Shown here: positions 52,763 through 60,829 of the stretch, one piece after another
How positions within the stretch are numbered: the first letter of the stretch is position 1
Layout of the letters: each line of letters begins with the position of its first letter
Assembly (NCBI RefSeq): GCF_000212735.1
Contig: NC_015510.1
Coordinates: 7,255,001 to 7,319,000 of the forward strand
Length of the DNA: 64,000 nucleotides
Reading direction: 5' to 3'
Source: Haliscomenobacter hydrossis DSM 1100
Lineage (GTDB): Bacteria > Bacteroidota > Bacteroidia > Chitinophagales > Saprospiraceae
Made by a program: the position numbers and the translations under genes
Notes under the pieces: generated by a model
What the model was told of the DNA's origin: nothing
The model's input: the letters and a program-made list of their open reading frames with translations, nothing else
Databases searched by the model: none

Positions 52763-53686
52763 TTACTCTTTATTCCACTGATTCACCCGCAAATCAAACT
52801 TCTTTTTGCTGAAAGGCCAAAAGTCAATGTTCTTTTGGGCTTCCAACTCACGTTCCAGTTCGCGGGTCATTAAATTTGGAAAAAAATTGATCCCGGTTTG
52901 TTTCTCCACCTCGTCAATGCTGACAGCATATTTGAACAATGGATCGTAGCTCACCTCATTGGGAACAATAAAAGCAATCGCCTTTTGATCTGGCTCGGAT
53001 AAATCTAGTAAAACTTTATAAAATGCGGTAGGAATAGTTACTTCATTGTTGCCAATGGTGCCTTTTCCTCCATCTTTTAGGACAGGGCCCGTCACAACGT
53101 AGAGTTTTTTGAACTTGATGGCCCAATCCCGTGTCAATTCTTCGAGTTCTTTCCAGATACCTTTGTTAAAATCACGGGATTGTGGACTGATGTTGCTCAA
53201 AAAAAACGTTTCGGTAATGGCAGTCGTGTTGAAAGCCATATCAGCAGCGGGTACCAAATGCCCACGGTCGTAACCGGAGCCCCTGTAATCACTCAAGGTT
53301 GCCGATCCCGATCGAACTCTGGGGTCAGCTTCGAACAAATCGGGGCGATCCTGCCAGGGCATCTGCAAACGTTCGCGGGTCAGGACATAGGCCACCCATT
53401 CGGCTTGTTCGTGCCGTTCGTGGTACGAGAGGGCGTAGTACTTGTGCTGTACAATGGCTCCGGTTGTTGAAGTAGGCAGGTAATTTTCCTGGTCATCCAC
53501 CTCATCGGCAGGCGTTACAACTTCTTCGGTTACCAAAGCGGCATTCGGGTCATTAGTCGGTGTAGAATTGGTAAAAAAATTGTACACCCCAATTATACCC
53601 GCAATTAGTGCTGCAAACAGGCCGACCCGCACCGCAGTACCCGTGCCGGTTCCTTGAATGGATTGATTTCTTTTGAATTTTGCCAT
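52763..53686 (-). CDS. Membrane-anchored DNA/RNA non-specific endonuclease (NUC1/DRGH)
   Basis: About 307 residues from the ATG at 53686 (the open frame continues upstream but the extra 29 residues look non-native). An N-terminal membrane helix (VRVGLFAALIAGIIGVYNFF, about 19-38) anchors it with the catalytic domain outside the cytosol. The active-site motif YDRGHLVPAADM is intact (His at about residue 143 of the short form), with the metal-binding Asn in LSNISPQ. The enzyme family cuts DNA and RNA; likely for nutrient nucleic acid use or envelope defence. Confidence 0.9.
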   Translation of the reverse strand: MAKFKRNQSIQGTGTGTAVRVGLFAALIAGIIGVYNFFTNSTPTNDPNAALVTEEVVTPADEVDDQENYLPTSTTGAIVQHKYYALSYHERHEQAEWVAYVLTRERLQMPWQDRPDLFEADPRVRSGSATLSDYRGSGYDRGHLVPAADMAFNTTAITETFFLSNISPQSRDFNKGIWKELEELTRDWAIKFKKLYVVTGPVLKDGGKGTIGNNEVTIPTAFYKVLLDLSEPDQKAIAFIVPNEVSYDPLFKYAVSIDEVEKQTGINFFPNLMTRELERELEAQKNIDFWPFSKKKFDLRVNQWNKE

Positions 53687-53765
53687 CTGGGCGTGATATG
53701 GATTTGTGGTAAAAGTAAGGGATTTATTGGAAAATCTACATTTTAAAACAAAGTTGAAAAATATT

Positions 53766-53796
53766 TTTGACAATCAAATAAAAAAGTATAAATTTG
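53766..53796 (+). promoter_or_regulatory. Bacteroidota-type promoter for coaE
   Basis: TTTG at 53766-53769 and TAAATTTG at 53789-53796, exactly 19 nt apart, a full consensus match, 76 nt before the coaE start codon. Confidence 0.65.
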
Positions 53797-53872
53797 GAAA
53801 AAAGAAATACTACACGACCCCAGTGTAGACGTCAACATCCCTTTGGATCAAGTTTTTGTGTAATTCCATTTC

Positions 53873-54460
53873 ATGCAGCACCTCGGCATCACAGGCGGAA
53901 TCGGCAGCGGCAAAACCACTGTCTGTAAAATTTTTGAAACGCTGGGCATTCCAGTGTACTACGCCGACGAGCGCGCCAAATACCTGATGAGCCACGATCG
54001 GGAACTCATTGCGGGCATCAGCACCCTTTTTGGCCCGGAAGCATACCTCGAACCACAAGTGCTCAATCGGGCGCACATCGCCCAGCACGCTTTTAATGAC
54101 CAAGAAAAACTGGCTCAACTCAATGCCTTGGTACATCCTGCGGTAGCCCGCGATGGCCTAGAATGGCAAACGGCCCAGCACAATGTGCCCTATACTCTCA
54201 AAGAAGCCGCACTACTTTTTGAAAGTGGTTCTTACCGGGCATTGGATCAAATCATCGTCGTTACTGCGCCAATTGAATTGCGTATCCAACGGGTAATGGC
54301 TCGGGATGCTGCCAAAAGGGAAGCGGTTGAAGCACGCATTTCCAAACAAATGCCTGAGGAAGAAAAAGTAAACCTGGCTGATTTTGTCATTTACAATGAT
54401 GGGGTAAGGGCTTTGATTCCGCAGGTTTTGGCGATTCATCGGGGATTGATAGGCAACTAG
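53873..54460 (+). CDS. coaE: Dephospho-CoA kinase
   Basis: Catalyses the last step of coenzyme A synthesis, phosphorylating the 3'-OH of dephospho-CoA. The 195 residues have the family P-loop GITGGIGSGKT (5-15), the CoA-site Asp in YYADERAK and the lid region with the conserved Arg in RVMARD. It is tail-to-tail with the RloB-like gene: the two stop codons share the palindromic CTAG at 54457-54460, so the transcripts must overlap. Confidence 0.96.
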   Translation: MQHLGITGGIGSGKTTVCKIFETLGIPVYYADERAKYLMSHDRELIAGISTLFGPEAYLEPQVLNRAHIAQHAFNDQEKLAQLNALVHPAVARDGLEWQTAQHNVPYTLKEAALLFESGSYRALDQIIVVTAPIELRIQRVMARDAAKREAVEARISKQMPEEEKVNLADFVIYNDGVRALIPQVLAIHRGLIGN

Positions 54461-55137
54461 AGATACTCATTCAAAGCCTTCACCAAATCGTACACCGTGG
54501 TACAAGGATTTCGCTCCGCGAATGAAACTTCTGCTTGTTGCTCGAACAAGCGGCTCGCTCTATTGAGGGCTTCGGTTTGATCTGCCCTAGGGTCGTCTTT
54601 CAACTTCTGGTATATTTTTCTACAAAATTCACTTTTCTTACCTTCCTTTTCATAGTTGCATTCCCACCATTCTTCTAGTTTTTGATAATACTGATGACGC
54701 GTCCATTTTAACTCAAGATATTGGTAATGCAATAAGAACCAGAGTTCAAAGGAATCATTGGAATAAGCTACTTTTATACCTTTATTGGCTGCCAACTCGA
54801 TCGCTCGATTGTAATCTTCTTTTTGTTGTTCAACCTGATCAGGTTTGATGTCAAAATCAAAAACAACCCAGATTTCTTTGTCAGTATTGTTTCGGTCGCT
54901 AACCACATTTTGGATAACATATTCTACCAGAGCCGTTTTTGAACTTCCCAATCCATAAGAATCTACTTTGGCATTGCCCAGTGGGAAAGCCTTGAAGTAG
55001 AGCGGCTCGGTATTCATTCCCTCACAAATGATCAAAAAGACTTTGGCTTGTTCTCGCGAGTACTCCTGATATGCTTTTTTACCCAAAGTCCGCTTTGCCC
55101 AAGCCTTTTCCTGATCGGTCTTTTTAACTGGCTTCAT
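54457..55137 (-). CDS. rloB: RloB-like TOPRIM-type protein (defence pair, AbiLii-like)
   Basis: About 226 residues. The RloB family is recognised from IICEGMNTEPLYFKAF, with the acidic Glu near residue 39, VVFDFDIK (the DxD of a TOPRIM-like active site) and NDSFELWFLLHY. It is likely a metal-dependent nuclease partner of the upstream ATPase, as in OLD-type or AbiL systems. The frame opens at a TTG (55152), but the ATG at 55137 starts one base after the stop codon of the ATPase gene with AGG before it, so coupled translation is likely. Confidence 0.8.
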   Translation of the reverse strand: MKPVKKTDQEKAWAKRTLGKKAYQEYSREQAKVFLIICEGMNTEPLYFKAFPLGNAKVDSYGLGSSKTALVEYVIQNVVSDRNNTDKEIWVVFDFDIKPDQVEQQKEDYNRAIELAANKGIKVAYSNDSFELWFLLHYQYLELKWTRHQYYQKLEEWWECNYEKEGKKSEFCRKIYQKLKDDPRADQTEALNRASRLFEQQAEVSFAERNPCTTVYDLVKALNEYL

Positions 55138-55138
55138 C

Positions 55139-56374
55139 CTATTGATTTTCAAAAAGAGCTTCCAATTGATTCAAGTTTGTAGGGACAGCGCGGTATTTGC
55201 CTTGTAGGTAATCTTTTTCAAAGGAAGCATCATTGCGAACACCTTTAAACTCTACTAATGAGTACAATTCGGTAGCTCCATTTTTATCTTTTTGTGCAAA
55301 ACAGATTTGATCTCTGCGCAGCAGATGAGGATCTAGAAGATTTGAATCATGGGTAATAAAAACGAGTTGGGCATTGTTCAGATTTGTGGATGGGGAGTGA
55401 AAAAGTTCAACGATTTTGCGAGTGAGTTGGGGATGCATTTTGGCATCAAATTCATCGATAATTAAAGTGTAACCAAATTCAAGGGCTGTTAGAATATATG
55501 GACTAAGCCCAAACATTCTTTTAGTTCCTTCAGCTTCTTGGGCGGCCAATACAAATGCAACAGGTTTAGTTTCATTTTCTTCTTCAATGTGTCGAATAGT
55601 CCAAATAATGCCATGCTCTATTCTGATCTCCTTTATAGTTGGATCGATTGCATTAAGTAATTCTGTTGCCTTGCTCCGAAATTTAGGGTTTTGCATAAAA
55701 TTAGTTAGCCTTATAGGATCTGACTCACTGAAAATGGGAGCAATTTTAATCAGTAGATAATTATATACGTTCAAAATCAAACTGACATTATAAGTCGCTA
55801 ACAAGGCAAGATATAGCGTATTTTCTCTGAATAAAGGCGGCGCATCGGTTCCAGACGCTGTCAAATGCTTTTCCTTCGCTTCCTTTAATAAAGATTCATT
55901 TACTTCTAAATTGTTACCTTCTCGGGTAAAGTAAAAACGCTCTCGTGAACCTTTTTTTGCATTAAGGGCCTTTCCAAATAACCATTCTGAGACAATTGCT
56001 TTACTGTTGGCTTCAAATCCATATCTAAACAATACATTGTCATAAACAAAGACAACCTGAAAAAAAGTAGGTTTTTTTAATGTTTCACTACTAAGTTGAA
56101 AGGGAAAAATGCTTGCCTCTAATATTTTCATATCTTTCACACTCTCCTCAATAATCATTCGCATTGAATGAAAAGCTCGCATCAAATTACTCTTCCCACT
56201 CCCATTCGCCCCAAATACTGCCTTACTCTTCAACAAACTCAATTGCTCATCTACTTTTATCACATTATCTTCGTCCAACTTCGGATATTTAGAAGAAATT
56301 TTAGCCGCTTGCATCTGAAAAGTCTGAATTTCTTTAAACGACCAAAAGTTTCCGACACTAAATTCTACCAGCAT
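55139..56374 (-). CDS. rloA: RloA-like AAA15 ATPase (defence pair, AbiLi-like)
   Basis: A 411-residue SMC/ABC-like ATPase. Walker A is GANGSGKSN (55-63), Walker B is LIIDEFDAKMHP with the catalytic Glu, and the switch histidine lies in LVFITHDSNLLD. These features match the AAA15/21 ATPases of RloA, AbiLi and OLD families, which drive a nuclease partner. Together with the RloB-like gene it forms a two-gene unit of the type linked to anti-phage abortive infection (AbiL) and, in Campylobacter, found among restriction-modification genes (the origin of the Rlo name). No restriction-modification genes are adjacent here. Confidence 0.85.
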   Translation of the reverse strand: MLVEFSVGNFWSFKEIQTFQMQAAKISSKYPKLDEDNVIKVDEQLSLLKSKAVFGANGSGKSNLMRAFHSMRMIIEESVKDMKILEASIFPFQLSSETLKKPTFFQVVFVYDNVLFRYGFEANSKAIVSEWLFGKALNAKKGSRERFYFTREGNNLEVNESLLKEAKEKHLTASGTDAPPLFRENTLYLALLATYNVSLILNVYNYLLIKIAPIFSESDPIRLTNFMQNPKFRSKATELLNAIDPTIKEIRIEHGIIWTIRHIEEENETKPVAFVLAAQEAEGTKRMFGLSPYILTALEFGYTLIIDEFDAKMHPQLTRKIVELFHSPSTNLNNAQLVFITHDSNLLDPHLLRRDQICFAQKDKNGATELYSLVEFKGVRNDASFEKDYLQGKYRAVPTNLNQLEALFENQ

Positions 56375-56531
56375 AATTCAGGTATTTGTGATTTTTACGC
56401 AAATTACTAATTTATTTCTAAATTTTTCAGCTTTTTCATTTCTCATCTTTTATCTATCATCTCTCACCTTTCTATTTCATTTGCAAATCTGAAAGAAATA
56501 GATTACTTTTACTTTTGCAAAACAAATCACC

Positions 56532-56870
56532 ATGCAAAGAACCCACCTTGGCGAATTTGAAGAACTCACGTTGCTCTTCGTCGCAGTTATGCACGGCAAT
56601 GCCTACGGCGTATCCGTAATGGAAGAAATTGAACAACAAACCGGGCGCTCGGTCAACATCAGTGCGGTGCACGCCGCCTTGCGCCGCCTGGAAGAAAAAG
56701 GTTACGTACGTTCGGAATGGAGTGAAGCCACCACCCAACGCGGGGGCCGCCGCAAACGCCTCTTCGACATCACCCAAGCTGGCCGGGCCGCGCTGGAACA
56801 ATCGCGCGATACCTACCTGAAACTCTGGGGTCAAATCCCCGGTTTTACCCTCAAAACCAACATGGCATGA
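56532..56870 (+). CDS. PadR-family transcriptional regulator
   Basis: A 112-residue winged-helix protein of the PadR type: the N-terminal helices (HGNAYGVSVMEEIEQQTG) and recognition helix (SVNISAVHAALRRLEEKGYVRS), then a wing with RGGRRKRLFDIT, followed by a C-terminal dimer helix. It overlaps the following permease gene by 4 bp (ATGA), so it most likely regulates it and is translated with it. The effector is unknown. Confidence 0.92.
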   Translation: MQRTHLGEFEELTLLFVAVMHGNAYGVSVMEEIEQQTGRSVNISAVHAALRRLEEKGYVRSEWSEATTQRGGRRKRLFDITQAGRAALEQSRDTYLKLWGQIPGFTLKTNMA

Positions 56871-59512
56871 GTGTAGCCAAGCCACCACGACCACCCCGTT
56901 GGGCCGACCGATTTTTGGAGTGGTATTGTCGACCCGAGTTGCTGGAAGAAATCCAGGGTGATGCTTATGAATTATTTGAAGTACGCTGTGCCGAAAAAGG
57001 GCCAAAGCTGGCCCGCCGCGCCTTTGTGTGGGATGTCTTGCGTTCTTTTCGACTGTCTACCATTCGCAAAATCACCATTCAATTTTCACCCGACATGTAC
57101 AAAAGCAATTTCAAAATCGCCTGGCGCACTATGACCAAGCACAAAATGTATTCGAGCATCAAAATCGGCGGCTTTGCCATTGGGATTGCCGCCTGTTTGT
57201 TGATCGCTTTATTCATCCTCGACGAGCTCAACTACGATCGGTTCTACCCCAAAACCAATCGCATTTACAGGGTTGTTGGAGAGATGACCGAAGGGGAGTT
57301 TCGGGGGAAGAGTTTGTCTTTCCCTGCACCTTTTGCCAAAGCCTTGAAGGAGGAATTCCCTGAAATTGAAAAAGCAGGTCGCCTCAACGCTAATGCACTC
57401 TTTACTGGAGGGGGCAATTCCATCCGTCGAATAACGGTCCAAGAAAACGCCTACGAAGAAGGCTTTGCTTATGTTGACCAAGAATGGCTGGAATTATTAC
57501 AACTTCCCTGGGAATATGGCGGGCCTAATAGTGCCCTGGACGAGCCCAATACCATCGTCATCACCAAACGTAAAGCCGATAAATACTTCCCCAACGAAAA
57601 CCCTGTAGGCAAAACCATCATCATCAACAATGACGAGAAAAAACCGCTCAAAATTGGCGGTGTCATCAGAGACTTCCCCAGTAATTCTCATCTAAATTTC
57701 GACTTTTTGATCACGTTAAAAGGGGTTGAGTTTTTCCCCTACGAGCAGAGTAGCTGGAACAATAGTAATTATGATACCTATGTTTTATTACGCCCCCAGA
57801 CCAATGTTGTCCAATTAGAGCAAAAGATGTGTGAAGTGATTTTTGACAAATACATTGGCGCTAATTTAACAGCAGTAGAATTAGAGCAAGCCAAGCGCTC
57901 TGCTCGACTAATATTGCAACCTATTTCTGCAATCCACCTACATTCTACTGATATTGAAGGCGAAGAACATGGCGACATCCGTTTTGTATGGCTATTTGGA
58001 GCCATTGCCGGGTTTATTTTGCTGATTGCGGGCATCAACTTTGTGAACCTGTCTACTGCGCGCTCCGCCAATCGCGCCAAGGAGGTAGGTTTGCGCAAAA
58101 CGGTAGGCTCTACCCGCGAGTATTTGGTTGGGCAATTCCTGAGCGAGTCTCTTTTGTTCAGCGCTTTTTCCTTTTTGCTAGGTCTGATTTTAGCCTGGCT
58201 ACTCCTCCCTTATTTCAATCAATTGGCGGGCAAAAATCTCCATTTGCCTTGGCTGAGTCCCTGGTTCTTGCCGATTATTATACTTTCTATTTTCCTGATG
58301 GGAATTTTGGCAGGCATTTATCCCGCTTTTTACCTTTCTTCTTTTAAACCCATTCAAGTGCTTAAAGGAAAAATCAGCAAAGGCAGCAAAAGCAACAATT
58401 TGCGGAGCGCTCTGGTGATTTTTCAGTTTACCACCTCCATTGTGATGATCATTGGAACCTTGGTGGTTACGCGGCAAATGAGTTTTATTTTGAACAAAAA
58501 ACTGGGTTTTGAAAAAGATCAGGTTGTAATCCTGCAAGGTGCCCAAACGCTAGGAGAAAAAATCCCCACCTTGAAAAAGCAGTTGCAAAAACTACCAGAA
58601 GTACAAACGGTAACCGTGAGTGATTATTTGCCCATCCACGGTGCCAAACGCAACGGCAATGAAATGTGGGATCTGCATAAAGAAAAAGATGGCAATACCT
58701 TCGGCGTTCAGGTTTGGCAAGTTGATGGCGACTATTTAAAAACGATGGGTATGAAATTGACCCAGGGCCGCAATTTTTCGGAGGACATGCGCACCGATTC
58801 TCAGGCGGTCATCATCAATCAGGCTTTGGTCAAAAAACTGAATGTAGCCGACCCACTCAGCAGAACCATTACCAACGGCTGGCAGAAACTCAAAGTGATT
58901 GGGGTTGTGGAAGACTTCCATTTTGAATCCATGCGGGAAAACATTGAACCATTGTGTATGATGTTGGGCCATAGCCCCAATATGCTGGCAGTAAAAATAA
59001 ATAGTGAGCAGGTACAAAAGGCGATGCAGGGAATTAATGCCACCTGGAAAGAAATTGCCCCTAGCCAGCCCATTCGTTACACTTTTCTCGACGACAGTTT
59101 TGCGCAAATGTACGATGACGTCAAGCGGGTCGGGCGTTTATGTAGCATTTTTGCCATACTGGCCATCATCGTGGCTTGTTTGGGTTTGTTTGCGCTTGCG
59201 ACCTACATGGCCGAGCAACGCAGTAAAGAAATTGGGATTCGTAAGGTATTGGGAGCATCGGTGGGCAGTATTTTGGGCATGCTGCTGCAAAATTTCCTCA
59301 AGTTGGTGCTCATTGCTCTGGTGATTGCGGCACCGCTGGCCTGGTACCTGATGCAGGAATGGCTCAAAGATTTTGCATACCGCTACCAGATTCGTTGGGA
59401 TGTGTTCGTACTAGCCGGAGTAGCGGTGGTTTTGATTGCCGTTCTGACCATTGGTTTTCAAGCGATGCGCAGTGCGTTGAGTAATCCACTGGATTCGTTA
59501 AAAAGTGAGTAA
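56867..59512 (+). CDS. MacB/FtsX-type ABC permease with N-terminal prefix domain
   Basis: An 881-residue inner-membrane protein. Residues 1-80 form the soluble permease-prefix domain 2 found on Bacteroidota MacB-like permeases that sit behind PadR genes (RPELLEEIQGDAYELF). Then come a first membrane helix (~105-125), a large periplasmic MacB_PCD domain, an FtsX three-helix block (~370-500), a second periplasmic domain and a second FtsX block near the C-terminus. No ABC ATPase gene is adjacent, so its ATPase is encoded elsewhere. Role probably export or stress response by mechanotransmission. Confidence 0.9.
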   Translation: MSVAKPPRPPRWADRFLEWYCRPELLEEIQGDAYELFEVRCAEKGPKLARRAFVWDVLRSFRLSTIRKITIQFSPDMYKSNFKIAWRTMTKHKMYSSIKIGGFAIGIAACLLIALFILDELNYDRFYPKTNRIYRVVGEMTEGEFRGKSLSFPAPFAKALKEEFPEIEKAGRLNANALFTGGGNSIRRITVQENAYEEGFAYVDQEWLELLQLPWEYGGPNSALDEPNTIVITKRKADKYFPNENPVGKTIIINNDEKKPLKIGGVIRDFPSNSHLNFDFLITLKGVEFFPYEQSSWNNSNYDTYVLLRPQTNVVQLEQKMCEVIFDKYIGANLTAVELEQAKRSARLILQPISAIHLHSTDIEGEEHGDIRFVWLFGAIAGFILLIAGINFVNLSTARSANRAKEVGLRKTVGSTREYLVGQFLSESLLFSAFSFLLGLILAWLLLPYFNQLAGKNLHLPWLSPWFLPIIILSIFLMGILAGIYPAFYLSSFKPIQVLKGKISKGSKSNNLRSALVIFQFTTSIVMIIGTLVVTRQMSFILNKKLGFEKDQVVILQGAQTLGEKIPTLKKQLQKLPEVQTVTVSDYLPIHGAKRNGNEMWDLHKEKDGNTFGVQVWQVDGDYLKTMGMKLTQGRNFSEDMRTDSQAVIINQALVKKLNVADPLSRTITNGWQKLKVIGVVEDFHFESMRENIEPLCMMLGHSPNMLAVKINSEQVQKAMQGINATWKEIAPSQPIRYTFLDDSFAQMYDDVKRVGRLCSIFAILAIIVACLGLFALATYMAEQRSKEIGIRKVLGASVGSILGMLLQNFLKLVLIALVIAAPLAWYLMQEWLKDFAYRYQIRWDVFVLAGVAVVLIAVLTIGFQAMRSALSNPLDSLKSE

Positions 59513-59522
59513 AAAATAAGTT

Positions 59523-59599
59523 CACCACAGATTCACACGGATTTGCACAGATTATTTTGGAAAAAATGAATCTGTGCAAATCCGTGTGAATCTGTGGTG
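59523..59599. terminator. Palindromic bidirectional terminator (perfect 31-bp arms)
   Basis: 59523-59553 (CACCACAGATTCACACGG and on) pairs perfectly with 59569-59599. It lies between the convergent permease gene (ends 59512) and the lipoprotein gene (ends 59606). It uses the same CACAGATT word as the element at 18033-18114. Confidence 0.85.
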
Positions 59600-59605
59600 C
59601 CTATA

Positions 59606-60532
59606 CTACAACCGGATCTTCCACGCCAAATCCACACTGATCAAATGTTCATATTCAAACACTGGAGCGGTATACAGCCGCACAAAACTGGGCCGATAAA
59701 TCAACCCCATATGAAAACTGGGCCCGGTAAAATAATATCCCGAGAACTCCAATCCCATTGCCTGATGTCTTTTTCGATTCGTGAGCGGTAAACTAGGGTC
59801 AGGAATGTCTTCGTAATAATCCACCCCCCATTTGTTTTCAATCCAACTCAGGCCATAACCCCAATCAAAACGTTTGATGCGGTGGTGATTGCTCAACGAT
59901 AAATAATTTGAACTCATAAATTCTTGTCCGCCTTCATAAGTAACTGGCGCCGGAACTGGAAAGAAAAAATCACTCACCGTACGCAGGCTCAAGCTTAGAT
60001 ATTGCCGATCCTGGTGGTAATAATCTACCCCAACTCCAAGTCCCCAAAAGCCCGTATTGGTTTTGCGATTTTCACCAAAAGGTTGAACGATAAAAGAATT
60101 GATGTAGGGAAAGGAGACTTGAAAATTTACATCACCCTGGTGGGTAGCGGGTAGGGTTTTAAAACCTTTGCTCCAGTTCGAATCCAGGTAAATGCGCCGA
60201 GGATAGGTGTATCGTTTTGGGCTACCACAGTCGATGAGCATGCCGAGACCATAATTGTAGACAATGTTCAGGTAGTAGGCAAAAGAGTTTCTGGAAGCAA
60301 TTTGAAAGGTTTGCCGGGAAGTATCGGTAAGGACGATTATTTTCAAAGGGTCTTTACTTCTAGATATCAAAAAATTCACTTGATTTTCCTCAGTATTTAA
60401 GGTATCTGAGCGGATGATCACTTTACTAGGCTGTTTTGTAAAAACCGACATGGATTTATACCGAGGGTTCAAAATAGTTGCGCAAGATGTGCACCCTAGC
60501 CCCAACAGGATGATCATTGTTATCTTTCTCAT
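59606..60532 (-). CDS. Putative outer-membrane lipoprotein of unknown function
   Basis: About 308 residues from the ATG at 60532; the open frame extends 33 codons further but the shorter form begins with a proper lipoprotein signal (MRKITMIILLGLGCTSCA), with two candidate lipobox cysteines. The rest is rich in aromatic and polar residues with alternating patterns (YYHQDRQYLSLSLRT, GYYFTGPSFHMGLIYR), suggesting beta structure. I recognise no family. It stands alone between the palindromic terminator and a divergent SusC-type receptor. Confidence 0.7.
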   Translation of the reverse strand: MRKITMIILLGLGCTSCATILNPRYKSMSVFTKQPSKVIIRSDTLNTEENQVNFLISRSKDPLKIIVLTDTSRQTFQIASRNSFAYYLNIVYNYGLGMLIDCGSPKRYTYPRRIYLDSNWSKGFKTLPATHQGDVNFQVSFPYINSFIVQPFGENRKTNTGFWGLGVGVDYYHQDRQYLSLSLRTVSDFFFPVPAPVTYEGGQEFMSSNYLSLSNHHRIKRFDWGYGLSWIENKWGVDYYEDIPDPSLPLTNRKRHQAMGLEFSGYYFTGPSFHMGLIYRPSFVRLYTAPVFEYEHLISVDLAWKIRL

Positions 60533-60829
60533 TACTTTTGGTTTGTCGTTCCTTTGATAAGACCACAAAAAGCACCAATGCGTTAGTCCAGAATGGGTAA
60601 ACATCAAATAAAAATGCATGCTTTTGTACATTTATCTAACGAAAGCTTATATCTTTATCCCAAGCAGTTTTTTTTCACATCCTTATGTGCTGGCAAATAG
60701 ATAGACAAAGACTCACAGTCTACTGCGCTCAATCCCTTTTTTACCTGCATTCTTAGCCGCAAGGTGAGCGGCCATGCCTGCTCGCCAGCACGATTTATAC
60801 ACATGTCTTACACTAAAAACAGAAGTAGT

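Noticed and set aside
60633-60829. Search for a SusC promoter or an anti-sigma/sigma pair upstream of the SusC-type receptor
   Set aside because: No TAnnTTTG match and no FecIR-like genes were found in the window; nothing was called.
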